From: Bin55 sp965199895
Lineage (GTDB): Bacteria > Pseudomonadota > Gammaproteobacteria > Pseudomonadales > Azotimanducaceae
NCBI GenBank assembly: GCA_965199895.1
Contig: CBDATJ010000008.1
Coordinates: 1-64,000, forward strand
Direction: 5' to 3'
Length of the DNA stretch: 64,000 nucleotides
The translations under genes and the position numbers were made by a program. Positions 33,683 through 41,317 of this stretch are shown here, piece after piece (position 1 is the first letter of the stretch; the number at the start of each line of letters is the position of its first letter). Under the pieces are notes generated by a model. That model had not been told where the DNA came from. It saw only the letters and a program-made list of their open reading frames with translations, and searched no databases.

Positions 33683-34111
33683 GTGTCACAGTTTCCGTCT
33701 CTAGACTGGTTTGAGTCTTTACGAACCACATTCAACGAGTGTAGCGAATATCACGGTGCTGGGGGTGGTAGGTGTGATTGTGTTGCAGGTGTCAAAGCGG
33801 GGAGACACTGTATTCTGCTCACCTTTGAGGATTTGTCTTGTATTTCTTGCGAACCAGTCAAACACAGTGACTTAGATCAAGCTGATTTCTACGTTGAAAT
33901 GCCCCTCGTAACCTGGAACAAAATGCTCAATAACATTGCCCATGAGGGACATGCAACCGGTGAGTACACCCTAAATGCTTTGGATTTAGGCAATATGGAA
34001 GGGATAGTGAAATCCACTCACAACGATCAGTATCGACAAGATTTATTCATACGATTCAACCAAACCATACAGAATTTCTTCGATGCATCGTCACGTATGA
34101 ACCCAAGGTGA
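33683..34111 (+). CDS. Small cysteine-containing protein, SCP2-like in pattern (diiron operon)
   Basis: 142 residues from a GTG start. The N-terminal half has six cysteines (CSEYHG..., CDC, RHC, LSCISC) that could bind metal. The C-terminal half (VEMPLVTWNKMLNNI...FIRFNQTIQNFFDASSRM) shows the alternation seen in sterol-carrier-protein-2-like domains and is similar to the next gene product. I cannot assign a family with certainty. It lies in the same operon as the diiron pair and overlaps the next frame by a few bases if that gene starts at its upstream GTG. Confidence 0.55.
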   Translation: MSQFPSLDWFESLRTTFNECSEYHGAGGGRCDCVAGVKAGRHCILLTFEDLSCISCEPVKHSDLDQADFYVEMPLVTWNKMLNNIAHEGHATGEYTLNALDLGNMEGIVKSTHNDQYRQDLFIRFNQTIQNFFDASSRMNPR

Positions 34112-34116
34112 CTCAG

Positions 34117-34512
34117 ATGAAACCCTTTAATTGGATGCAACGCGCGAAGTCAAGTGTTAATCGTAAAGGAGAATTTCGCAAATTAGGTTCCATGGATATC
34201 CGAGTTGGGTTTTCCGCAGGCAGCTCCCATCGCGTGATTGATTTTGGGCCGTTTGCTGTGGGTCCGATACACGATGTTGAAGACATTTCCGAAATCGAAA
34301 ACGTTTCTGTTGTGGTCAGAATGACTCCTCGTCGATGGGATGACTATCTGCGCAACCGGAAGACTGGAAAGGAGGGCGATTTGATTGCATTCAATCTAGG
34401 AAAGCAAGTTCTGTATTTCAACAATCCACTGGATCGACTTCGATTTCTTCGAGTGCATCGATCCATTCAAGCGTTTGTCGATGCGGGTGCGCGACTAGCG
34501 AGACCAAGCTAA
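34117..34512 (+). CDS. Small protein related to the preceding one (SCP2-like pattern)
   Basis: 131 residues. ATG 34117 has AAGGTG at a suitable distance; a GTG at 34108 is an alternative that would overlap the previous stop. VRMTPRRWDDYLRN and LRFLRVHRSIQAFVDAGARL align with VEMPLVTWNKMLNN and LFIRFNQTIQNFFDASSRM of its neighbour, so the two are paralogues. The cysteines of the first are absent. As with the diiron pair, one metal-competent-looking member and one lacking the candidate ligands stand side by side. A lipid or hydrophobic ligand binding role is only a suggestion. Confidence 0.55.
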   Translation: MKPFNWMQRAKSSVNRKGEFRKLGSMDIRVGFSAGSSHRVIDFGPFAVGPIHDVEDISEIENVSVVVRMTPRRWDDYLRNRKTGKEGDLIAFNLGKQVLYFNNPLDRLRFLRVHRSIQAFVDAGARLARPS

Positions 34513-34519
34513 AACAACG

Positions 34520-34813
34520 ATGCCGACCTATGAGTACCGTTGTTCGTACTGCTCAAGGGTCACCTCGCACGTATGTCGTGTGCAAGACAAACCAGCTTCG
34601 TTGAAATGCAACTCCTGTGGTTCAGAGAATACCTACACCATAGTCTCTAGCGTTAGCGTTAGTTTGTCGTCCAAGTCGAAAGTCGCAAGGTTGGATCCCA
34701 AATACGACAAACAAATGGACCACGTTGTCTCCAAGAACCCCTTATCAGATCCGGATGTTTATTTGAAACAGATGCGTGATCCAGCAGCCGGAAAACCTGA
34801 TCTCGTCAAGTGA
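34520..34813 (+). CDS. FmdB-type zinc-ribbon protein
   Basis: 97 residues starting MPTYEYRCSYC. The first 45 residues form a zinc ribbon with the pairs CSYC (8-11) and CNSC (30-33), typical of the FmdB/regulatory zinc-ribbon family. The rest (about 50-97) is charged and without recognised domain. It follows the previous gene by 7 bases, so it is the likely last member of the diiron operon. Members of this family are often linked to metal or cofactor-dependent enzymes, but the molecular role is unknown. Confidence 0.78.
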   Translation: MPTYEYRCSYCSRVTSHVCRVQDKPASLKCNSCGSENTYTIVSSVSVSLSSKSKVARLDPKYDKQMDHVVSKNPLSDPDVYLKQMRDPAAGKPDLVK

Positions 34814-34916
34814 GAGCTAGATGGGAACGGGTATACAGTTTGTGGGTCAATATCACTGTGGAGTCGTAACACCCAGCCATTAGAATCGATACAGTTAACA
34901 GCACTATTTTCTTGAC

Positions 34917-35489
34917 ATGAGAGACCGTTCCATGCAAACGATTGCTACCACTGCTCCACGTAGAACAGATGTCATTCTCTTTAGTGTCGCCTTGCTTGGG
35001 CTGTTGGTGTTGGGGACTTCAGCACAGGATCACTCGGTAGATTCCGATGATTCGGACAAAGAAAGCCAATCAAAGGAAGAGTCTGGTTCCTCGTTGGGTG
35101 ATCGGCTCACGATAGAAGATATCCTTAGTCGAGAGGCAACTGACGAAGACTACGACACCGAAGCACGATGTATCGATACGGGTCGAGTACGACAATACGA
35201 TGTTCTCAGTGATCGATTTATCTTGATTGAGATGCGGAACGAAGAAATGTACCTCATTCAGTTTGAGAAAAAGTGCATTGGTTTGGAGGAAAAGGGAACC
35301 CTGTCGTTTGACGTTCGTTCTAGTAGCCTCAATAGGCTGTGTAGGAATGATGCAATACGTCCAGTCGAGTTCCGCTCAAGAGGAATGCAAGACGTGGGTG
35401 CCATTTGTGTGATTCCGACGTTTCAAAAAGTGACTGCGGTTCAAGTCGATCAACTGAAGCGTGGACTTGCTTCAGAAAGAGTGGAGTGA
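34917..35489 (+). CDS. Exported DUF6491-like protein
   Basis: 190 residues with an N-terminal signal peptide (about 18-36, GTSAQD). An acidic, serine-rich linker covers about 38-65. The domain that follows has two cysteine-containing motifs (EARCIDTGRVRQYDVLSDRFILIEM and MYLIQFEKKCIGLEE, then LNRLCRNDAIRPVEF), the pattern of the DUF6491 family of periplasmic proteins. Function unknown. It stands alone, 103 bases downstream of the zinc-ribbon gene and 93 bases before a potential promoter for the next gene. Confidence 0.65.
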   Translation: MRDRSMQTIATTAPRRTDVILFSVALLGLLVLGTSAQDHSVDSDDSDKESQSKEESGSSLGDRLTIEDILSREATDEDYDTEARCIDTGRVRQYDVLSDRFILIEMRNEEMYLIQFEKKCIGLEEKGTLSFDVRSSSLNRLCRNDAIRPVEFRSRGMQDVGAICVIPTFQKVTAVQVDQLKRGLASERVE

Positions 35490-35531
35490 GTCGAACGAGA
35501 TGACAAATGTCATCGACCTATAGGCAATAGG

Positions 35532-35561
35532 TTGCGTACAAACTTCAATTTAGAATACAAT
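35532..35561 (+). promoter_or_regulatory. Candidate sigma-70 promoter for the MerR/TPR gene
   Basis: TTGCGT at 35532-35537 and TACAAT at 35556-35561 with an 18-base spacer. Transcription would begin near 35568, 27 bases before the ATG at 35595. Pattern match only. Confidence 0.45.
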
Positions 35562-35594
35562 GCTACTTCATTCAATGACTGAGTGTTTTGTTTC

Positions 35595-36506
35595 ATGCTA
35601 ATCCAGGATGGGCAAGCAAGTTTCAGCGAAGAGATTCGTAGAACTCTGACGCTGGGCGAAGTAATTCGAGCCTCCGGTCTGACTGAGCGACAGATACGCA
35701 ATATCGCGCGAAAAGGGCTCATCCCAATTGTGCGGGGGACGGTTTCAACCGCTCAGTTTACGTTTAAAGAATTGCTGGTTCTACGACGAATCAGCCAATG
35801 GGTCTTAAACCGTATTTCAATGGGTTCGGTCCTGTCTCAACTTGCTGATATTCGTGATAGGATTCCTCCTGATCAATCATTGGAATCAATGAAAATCTTT
35901 CAGATCGGTAGTTATCTTGTCATTAAAGAAGGCGAGTGCTTGTGGAATGTTTCTACGGGCCAAACCTTCCTAAACTTTGAAGATCCACCACCGGCTGAAA
36001 CAGACAACATCATTCAGTTCAAGAGATCTACCTCACTCAGCGATGGGTTGGATTGCGATGATGAACAACTCCAACTGATGATGTCGAACGACCAACTCTC
36101 AAGTGATGATTGGTTCCAACTTGGGATAGAGTTCGAGTCGTTGGATGAACCGTTTCGGGCTCGTTCTGCCTATACACGTTCGATTGCACTTGATGAGAAG
36201 AACGCGGATGCCTACATGAACCTCGGTAGGTTGCTGCAGTTAGAAGACAAACTTCGACAAGCCAAAAAGCTCTACGAGAAAGTGCTGATGCTTTTTCCCG
36301 ATAGCGAGCTAGCGAACTATAACTTGGGGACGATTTACGATACCCTCGACGCAGTCGAGTTGGCTATGAAGTATTACCAATTAGCGCCGAATGTCGCTAT
36401 GGCACACCACAATCTAGCGCGTTTGTATAGAGTTCTCGGGAATGAGGTGCAAGCGGTGCGTCACTTGATCCGCAGTCGTGAGCTAGAGGTTGAGGAAGGG
36501 AAGTAG
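35595..36506 (+). CDS. MerR-type helix-turn-helix protein with tetratricopeptide repeats
   Basis: 303 residues from ATG 35595 (the frame opens four codons earlier). Residues about 20-75 read as a winged helix of the MerR type (LTLGEVIRASGLTERQIRNIARKGLIPI and FTFKELLVLRRI). A linker of about 90 residues follows. The second half contains three tetratricopeptide repeats at about 165-290, for example ADAYMNLGRLLQLEDKLRQAKKLYEKVL. The combination of a DNA-binding head and a protein-interaction tail suggests a regulator, but no target is indicated. Its 3' end overlaps the bfd frame on the other strand. Confidence 0.75.
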   Translation: MLIQDGQASFSEEIRRTLTLGEVIRASGLTERQIRNIARKGLIPIVRGTVSTAQFTFKELLVLRRISQWVLNRISMGSVLSQLADIRDRIPPDQSLESMKIFQIGSYLVIKEGECLWNVSTGQTFLNFEDPPPAETDNIIQFKRSTSLSDGLDCDDEQLQLMMSNDQLSSDDWFQLGIEFESLDEPFRARSAYTRSIALDEKNADAYMNLGRLLQLEDKLRQAKKLYEKVLMLFPDSELANYNLGTIYDTLDAVELAMKYYQLAPNVAMAHHNLARLYRVLGNEVQAVRHLIRSRELEVEEGK

Positions 36507-36729
36507 TCGGATTATTCAAAATTTTGGTAGGGAGATCCTGGCGGTGCACCGGCGCAGCTTGATGAGTACGGATAGTTTCCTCAATTAGATACTCGACGGT
36601 TTCTACACAGGATCCACAACCGTGTCCAATACCAAATTTTTCTGCGATGGATGTGAGGGAGTCGTAGCCCTCCTTCACAGATTCGATGATCTGAAAATCA
36701 GTCGTTCCAGTGCATAGGCATACCCACAT
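36397..36729 (-). CDS. bfd: Bacterioferritin-associated ferredoxin
   Basis: A [2Fe-2S] protein that reduces bacterioferritin to release stored iron. From ATG 36727-36729 (MWVCLCTG) the conserved part is about 60 residues, with cysteine ligands C4, C6 and the pair in GHGCGSC near 38-41. The frame runs on for a further 50 unconserved residues and overlaps the 3' end of the MerR/TPR gene by 110 bases on the opposite strand; typical Bfd proteins are 60-75 residues. A Fur-type box and a good promoter sit immediately upstream, so it should be induced under iron limitation. bfr is divergent. Confidence 0.88.
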   Translation of the reverse strand: MWVCLCTGTTDFQIIESVKEGYDSLTSIAEKFGIGHGCGSCVETVEYLIEETIRTHQAAPVHRQDLPTKILNNPTTSLPQPLAHDCGSSDAPLAPHSRELYTNALDCGVP

Positions 36730-36735
36730 GGCTAT

Positions 36736-36765
36736 ATTGTAAATGATAACCATTATTGATTGCAA
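36736..36765 (-). promoter_or_regulatory. Fur-type operator inside the bfd promoter
   Basis: On the minus strand, TTGCAA (36760-36765) and TACAAT (36736-36741) form a promoter with an 18-base spacer. The spacer holds AATGATAACCATTATT (plus strand 36742-36757), 14 of 16 positions matching the Fur consensus AATGATAATCATTATC. Only 6 bases separate the -10 box from the ATG, so the transcript should begin at or next to the start codon. Confidence 0.78.
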
Positions 36766-36934
36766 TTTTTTTCGAAATTTCTCCAGTTTTGCAATGAGTG
36801 ACGATTATCGAAGAGAAGGCTGCTGTGCACAATTAACTTGCATTGGGTACATGGTTGATACCTTTCTCGTCTAAGAGAGTGACGAGAACAACCCAGTCCA
36901 AAGCAATCAGGCAATCGTATGAACCGGTGAGATC

Positions 36935-37408
36935 ATGAAACCACAAAATGCAGAAGTCTTCGTTCACTTAAATCAAGTTCTCAAGAACGAACTCACAGCG
37001 ATCAATCAGTATTTCTTGCACTCTCGAATGTTGCAAGATTTTGGCTTTGCACGCCTCGCTCAGCATGAGTATGAGGAGTCTCTCGATGAAATGAAACACG
37101 CCGATGAACTGATCCAACGGATTCTGCTGTTGGAAGGCTTACCTAACCTCCAAGTTCTCGGGAAATTGAGAATAGGTGAGAACCCTCATGAAATGCTCAA
37201 ATGCGATCTCGACCTGGAAATAGCAGCGATTGAGGACTTGCGCAAGGCGATCTTGTTTTGTGAAAACGAAAGGGATTTTGTGAGTCGTGATCTCTTCTCC
37301 CGAATCTTGGAAGCGGAAGAGGAACACGTTGATTGGATTGAAACTCAGCTAGACATCATTGATCGTATTGGCATCCCCAACTACCTGGAAGAGCAAATGC
37401 GTGCATAG
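36935..37408 (+). CDS. bfr: Bacterioferritin
   Basis: Forms the 24-subunit iron-storage shell and oxidises Fe(II) at a dinuclear centre. 157 residues. Ferroxidase ligands are visible as E18 in KNELTAINQYFLH, E51 and H54 in DEMKHADE, E94 and the E127/H130 pair in EAEEEHVDW. The methionine of DEMKH is the axial haem ligand between subunits. It is divergent from bfd, its electron donor, with 205 bases between the two starts. Confidence 0.95.
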   Translation: MKPQNAEVFVHLNQVLKNELTAINQYFLHSRMLQDFGFARLAQHEYEESLDEMKHADELIQRILLLEGLPNLQVLGKLRIGENPHEMLKCDLDLEIAAIEDLRKAILFCENERDFVSRDLFSRILEAEEEHVDWIETQLDIIDRIGIPNYLEEQMRA

Positions 37409-37518
37409 TAAGCGCACATTCAACTCAATTTTTGCTTGATGACCCGTACTTCAAGCAAGTTACGATACCAAATTTTGGTTACTCTGCGAACAGCTGAAAG
37501 AACTATTAATTGCATGCA

Positions 37519-38424
37519 ATGGACGGCAACCGAATGGGATTATCTTATGGCGTAAAAGCTGGCAAGAAAATATTTGAAGGATATAACGATGAACGTAAAG
37601 TCAAGAATCGTAAAGAAAAAGCAAGTCTACGACAGAGTCATTCGTTTGCCAAGACCAGCCAAGTAAGTTCCATCCCTTTCCCTACTGAATACGAAAATAG
37701 GGTCATCTGTGGTGATAGTCTTGAAGTCATCAAGAACGTACCTTCCAGTAGTGTTGATGTAGTCCTTACCTCGCCCCCCTACAACTTTGGGTTGGATTAT
37801 CAGGATACCCAGGACACTTTTGAATGGGATGCCTATTTCAATACGTTGTTCGCCATACTTGAAGAGTGCATTAGAGTCTTGAAGCACGGGGGGAGATTGA
37901 TAATCAACGTACAACCGTTATTTTCCGATTACATACCCACTCATCACGTCATATCGCACCGGCTTGCAGAATTGGGGTTGCTCTGGAAAGGCGAGATATT
38001 GTGGGAAAAAAACAATTACAACTGCAAGTACACTGCGTGGGGAAGTTGGAAGAGTCCAAGCAGTCCTTATCTGAAGTATACATGGGAGTTTTTGGAGATA
38101 TTTTGTAAGGGAACTAGGAAGCACATCGGAGATAGTCTCAATGCCGACATTACGGGAGATGAGTTCAAGCGTTGGGTTTATGCAAAGTGGTCGATTGCTC
38201 CCGAACGAAACATGAACAAATTTGATCATCCAGCCATGTTCCCTGAAGAACTAGTCGAGCGTTCACTAAAACTGTTTAGTTTCAAGGGAGATCTAGTTCT
38301 GGATCCGTTCAATGGTGTCGGGACGACTACGTGTGTTGCAAAACGATTAGAGCGTAGGTATATGGGTATAGATATTTCAGAAGAGTACTGTAGAGTAGCA
38401 GAGACACGTTGTGCCGCTCAATAG
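37519..38424 (+). CDS. Orphan DNA methyltransferase (N4-cytosine or N6-adenine, beta-type order)
   Basis: 301 residues. The catalytic motif TSPPYNFG is at about 84-91 and the cofactor motif DPFNGVGTT near 266-274, so the catalytic motif precedes the AdoMet motif (beta-group order). TSPPY is most common in N4-cytosine enzymes but also occurs in N6-adenine ones. The N-terminal 55 residues are basic and not conserved. No restriction gene lies nearby: the neighbours are bfr and feoB. I start it at ATG 37519; a TTG lies 9 bases upstream. It may be a solitary regulatory or protective methylase, or the remnant of an R-M pair. Confidence 0.85.
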   Translation: MDGNRMGLSYGVKAGKKIFEGYNDERKVKNRKEKASLRQSHSFAKTSQVSSIPFPTEYENRVICGDSLEVIKNVPSSSVDVVLTSPPYNFGLDYQDTQDTFEWDAYFNTLFAILEECIRVLKHGGRLIINVQPLFSDYIPTHHVISHRLAELGLLWKGEILWEKNNYNCKYTAWGSWKSPSSPYLKYTWEFLEIFCKGTRKHIGDSLNADITGDEFKRWVYAKWSIAPERNMNKFDHPAMFPEELVERSLKLFSFKGDLVLDPFNGVGTTTCVAKRLERRYMGIDISEEYCRVAETRCAAQ

Positions 38425-38661
38425 AGAGCAATAAGACACTCAGTCGTTGGACAAATCACTCGATACTCAGAACCTCATGCTCGCTAAGTTCTAGGCGGGA
38501 GCAGAGTTGTTTTCTGCTACTGGTTCTCTGGGAGGGTGAGTGAAAGCCAACCCTGAGATCGTTCAATCCCTCAATCAGAGTTATCGACAACCATCGAAGT
38601 CGACACGGATGGCACTAAGAACTGACCCACTGTCCCCTTGAGTGGTCGTAGGGAGCGCTCA

Positions 38662-40752
38662 CTAAGAAACACTCACCACATCAATCATGTTGGGCTGTTT
38701 TCTTTTTACCGTGAATCTTCCCCATTTCATGAGCAGGATGAACAAGATGACAACCGAACAGTTTGTGATACCCAGGGTCATCAGTGCCTTCAAGGGTTCT
38801 GTAGTCAGTTGTCCTAACTGGTAGCACGTCACGGCAGCACCATAAGCGATTGTAATACTCCAAATCACACTGAACCCAGCCCAAAACTTACCAATTTCCT
38901 TGGAGATCACGCCAATCGTCGCAATACAGGGAACGTAGATTAGCAAGAAAAGTAGGTAGCTGAACGCTCCAATCTGTCCATGAAACAAAGATTGCATAGC
39001 TTGTACCGTACTCAATTCAACCGCATTGGACGCTGCTATCTCGTCTATAGATTCTGTCTTTTCTATTGCCAATCCAATGGGATTCAATGCTGCTTCGCCG
39101 AGAGTGACTAGGTTAGTGGGAATGGTCAGGACAGCCTCGTTTAAGGTACTGAGAAAGTCAAAGTCTTCAACAACCTCTTCTCGTGGTGAATACAGTGCGT
39201 CCAAAGTGCCCACGACCACTTCTTTCGCGAAGAATCCGGTGAAAATCCCTACTGTGGCTGGCCAATTTTCATTGTCGATTCCCATCGGATGAAAAGCCGG
39301 TGTCATCGTTCTCCCGATTTCAGCTAGGAGTGATTGATCTTTATCGCTATTACCAAACGAGCCATCAACTCCGATAGAACTCACCATGTTCAACACGAAA
39401 GCAACTAATACGATGGTTGTTCCCGCTCGGAGTATAAACCCTTTGAGACTGTGAGTAGTCGCTCGCGCTACTCCTTTCAGTGAGGGCAAGTGATAAGCGG
39501 GAAGCTCTTGAGCATAAATGCTTGTAGATGGGGTAAATAACCGATTGCGAACCAACCAAGCTGAACAAACGGCGATCAAAATCCCAATCATATAGAGTGC
39601 AAAAACGATGTTGTGCCCGTTATTCGGGAAGAATGCGGCGACAAAGAGGACATAGACCGTTAGTCGAGCACCACACGACATGAACGGAGACATGATGATG
39701 GTCAGAATGCGATCTTGTTCATGGTTCAAACTTCTGGTAGCCATGACACTAGGTACGTTGCAACCAAATCCAATCATCAAAGGAATCAAAGCATTACCGG
39801 GCAAACCCATCGCTTGCATCGGTCTATCTAGAACAAAGGCGGCACGACTCATATAACCGGAGAGTTTGAGCAAGTTCAAGAACAAAAACAGTGCTGTGAT
39901 CACCGGAATAAAAGTGACTACAAGTTGCATACCTCCGCCCATACCGTCGGTGAGAATGGCATTGATGAATTCGGGACAACCTATCGATGCAAGCAATGTG
40001 CTCGGACCATCAACAAAGAGTGCTCCACCAACGATGTTGAAGAAGTCGATAAATACCGAACCTACGTTGATCGAGAAGAAGAACAGCAGGTACATGACCA
40101 GAAAAAAGATCGGTATCGCGAGAACTCGATTGAGGATGAACCGGTCAATCTTCTGGGAGATACTCAAGAGTTGGTTTGAACTATCGACAACCAGAGCTAC
40201 CGTCTCGTCGACAAACTGATAACGGGTTTCAGTGTCTGCAAATGGTCGAGCCGTGTGCTCGGTAGGATTGCAAACTGCTTCGAGTAACTGCACTAGACTT
40301 TTTGGTTTTCGACCATCGACCAGGACCACTGGACATCCCAAAACAGAGTTGAGTCGTTCAACATCAATGTGAATGTTGCGTCGTTTAGCGATGTCTTTCT
40401 TGGTGAGTGCAACAATCACTGGCTGATCGAGCTCCAACAGTTGGGTAGTCAGAAACAATCCCTTACTGAGCGTGGTTGCATCCACGACGTTGACAATCAC
40501 ATCGGCGATCTTCTCTCGCACATAAGCCGCCACAATTTGTTCGTCAATCCCCTGTGCGCCTTTTGCATTTAAGTTGTGAGACCCCGGGAGGTCGATGAGT
40601 TCGTATTTGCTATCCTCATGGAGGAACCAACCCGATGTTTTGTCAACAGTGACTCCTGGCCAATTTCCAGTCTGCTGATGGGAGCCAGTTATGGAATTGA
40701 AAAGCGTTGATTTACCGCAGTTGGGGCTTCCAACCAACGCAATACGAGTCAT
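38662..40752 (-). CDS. feoB: Ferrous iron transport protein B
   Basis: The large membrane GTPase that imports Fe(II). 696 residues. The N-terminal G domain carries G1 GSPNCGKST (8-16), G3 DLPG (about 54-57) and G4-like TKKD (about 117-120). The membrane half (about 220-690) has the two gate segments, with FGCNVPSVMATRSL (about 329) and FVAKEVVV-like FFAKEVVVGTLD (about 510) in the expected places. It begins 2 bases after feoA, so the two are translated together. No feoC is present; the stop is followed by a 237-base gap. Confidence 0.95.
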   Translation of the reverse strand: MTRIALVGSPNCGKSTLFNSITGSHQQTGNWPGVTVDKTSGWFLHEDSKYELIDLPGSHNLNAKGAQGIDEQIVAAYVREKIADVIVNVVDATTLSKGLFLTTQLLELDQPVIVALTKKDIAKRRNIHIDVERLNSVLGCPVVLVDGRKPKSLVQLLEAVCNPTEHTARPFADTETRYQFVDETVALVVDSSNQLLSISQKIDRFILNRVLAIPIFFLVMYLLFFFSINVGSVFIDFFNIVGGALFVDGPSTLLASIGCPEFINAILTDGMGGGMQLVVTFIPVITALFLFLNLLKLSGYMSRAAFVLDRPMQAMGLPGNALIPLMIGFGCNVPSVMATRSLNHEQDRILTIIMSPFMSCGARLTVYVLFVAAFFPNNGHNIVFALYMIGILIAVCSAWLVRNRLFTPSTSIYAQELPAYHLPSLKGVARATTHSLKGFILRAGTTIVLVAFVLNMVSSIGVDGSFGNSDKDQSLLAEIGRTMTPAFHPMGIDNENWPATVGIFTGFFAKEVVVGTLDALYSPREEVVEDFDFLSTLNEAVLTIPTNLVTLGEAALNPIGLAIEKTESIDEIAASNAVELSTVQAMQSLFHGQIGAFSYLLFLLIYVPCIATIGVISKEIGKFWAGFSVIWSITIAYGAAVTCYQLGQLTTEPLKALMTLGITNCSVVILFILLMKWGRFTVKRKQPNMIDVVSVS

Positions 40753-40754
40753 CG

Positions 40755-41000
40755 CTATCGCTGGTCGGTCTGGTATTCAAGGATCAAGCAATTGAGCTCT
40801 TTTCGGCGAAGATTCAACTCAATTCCGCGAACTGATATTTGAATCGGATCACCCAGAGGAGCGACTCGTCGTACGATGACAGAGGTACCTGGAACGATTC
40901 CAAAGCTTGTCAGCCTTTGTACCAGTGGTGACTCAGTGTCGGACTGGTAGCCTACGATAGTGAACGAATCGTCGAGTTTCAGCGCAGGAGTGAATGACAT
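40755..41000 (-). CDS. feoA: Ferrous iron transport protein A
   Basis: An 81-residue SH3-like cytoplasmic partner of FeoB, starting at ATG 40998-41000 (MSFTPALKL). The family core LTSFGIVPGTSVIVRRVAPLGDPIQISVRG is present at about 33-62. A longer frame reaches back into the tRNA gene and can be ignored. A 29-base Fur-type palindrome begins only one base upstream of the start codon, with no room for a ribosome-binding site. Expected to be induced by iron starvation together with feoB. Confidence 0.9.
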   Translation of the reverse strand: MSFTPALKLDDSFTIVGYQSDTESPLVQRLTSFGIVPGTSVIVRRVAPLGDPIQISVRGIELNLRRKELNCLILEYQTDQR

Positions 41001-41001
41001 A

Positions 41002-41038
41002 CGAGTGCAAATGATAATCATTTGCACTCGATTACCAA
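41002..41038 (-). promoter_or_regulatory. Perfect Fur-type palindrome and promoter of feoAB
   Basis: 41002-41015 and 41017-41030 are perfect 14-base inverted arms around A41016; the core AATGATAATCATT matches the Fur consensus. On the minus strand, TTGGTA (41033-41038) and TATCAT (41011-41016) form a plausible promoter with a 16-base spacer. The -10 box lies inside the operator, 10 bases before the feoA ATG, so the leader would be about 0-4 bases. Confidence 0.8.
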
Positions 41039-41067
41039 ACGTGCTCAGTTGAATCGAGGAAGTGTGT

Positions 41068-41144
41068 TGGCGCGCCCGCAGGGACTCGAACCCCGAACCC
41101 CCAGGTTCGAAGCCTGGTGCTCTATCCAATTGAGCTACGAGCGC
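41068..41144 (-). tRNA. tRNA-Arg (anticodon TCG), CCA encoded
   Basis: Folds as a complete cloverleaf on the minus strand. The acceptor arm GCGCTCG pairs with CGGGCGC (one G-T pair), the D arm contains AGCTCAATTGGATAGAGC, the anticodon stem CCAGG/CCTGG encloses the loop CTTCGAA with anticodon TCG, and the T arm has GGTTCGAGTCC. A G discriminator and the encoded CCA complete the 3' end. No integrase gene or duplicated tRNA end is visible. Confidence 0.95.
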
Positions 41145-41317
41145 AGCGTAGGAAAGCGAAATTATAAGTTCGTGTCACTGCCTCCTCATGGCTATGGTTG
41201 AACCTGAACAACAATCTGAGAAGACCCCAGGCTTAAAATCTATTGACCCATAACGGTGTCAAGGACGGGAGTGATTCCAGTCAAACATACACTAGAAATA
41301 AGGATTGAAATTTAGAC

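Noticed and set aside
37432..37458. Hairpin TTGCTTGA/TCAAGCAA downstream of bfr, considered as a terminator
   Set aside because: Eight paired bases with an 11-base loop, but no T-run follows on the plus strand; not a standard intrinsic terminator.
41068..41144. tRNA-Arg as an integration site for a genomic island
   Set aside because: No integrase gene beside it and no repeated tRNA 3' end was seen; the neighbours are ordinary core genes.
41150..41317. Possible FMN riboswitch ahead of ribBA
   Set aside because: The conserved RFN-element boxes (AGGGGCGGGG and the CCCACCGGCGG type) are absent.
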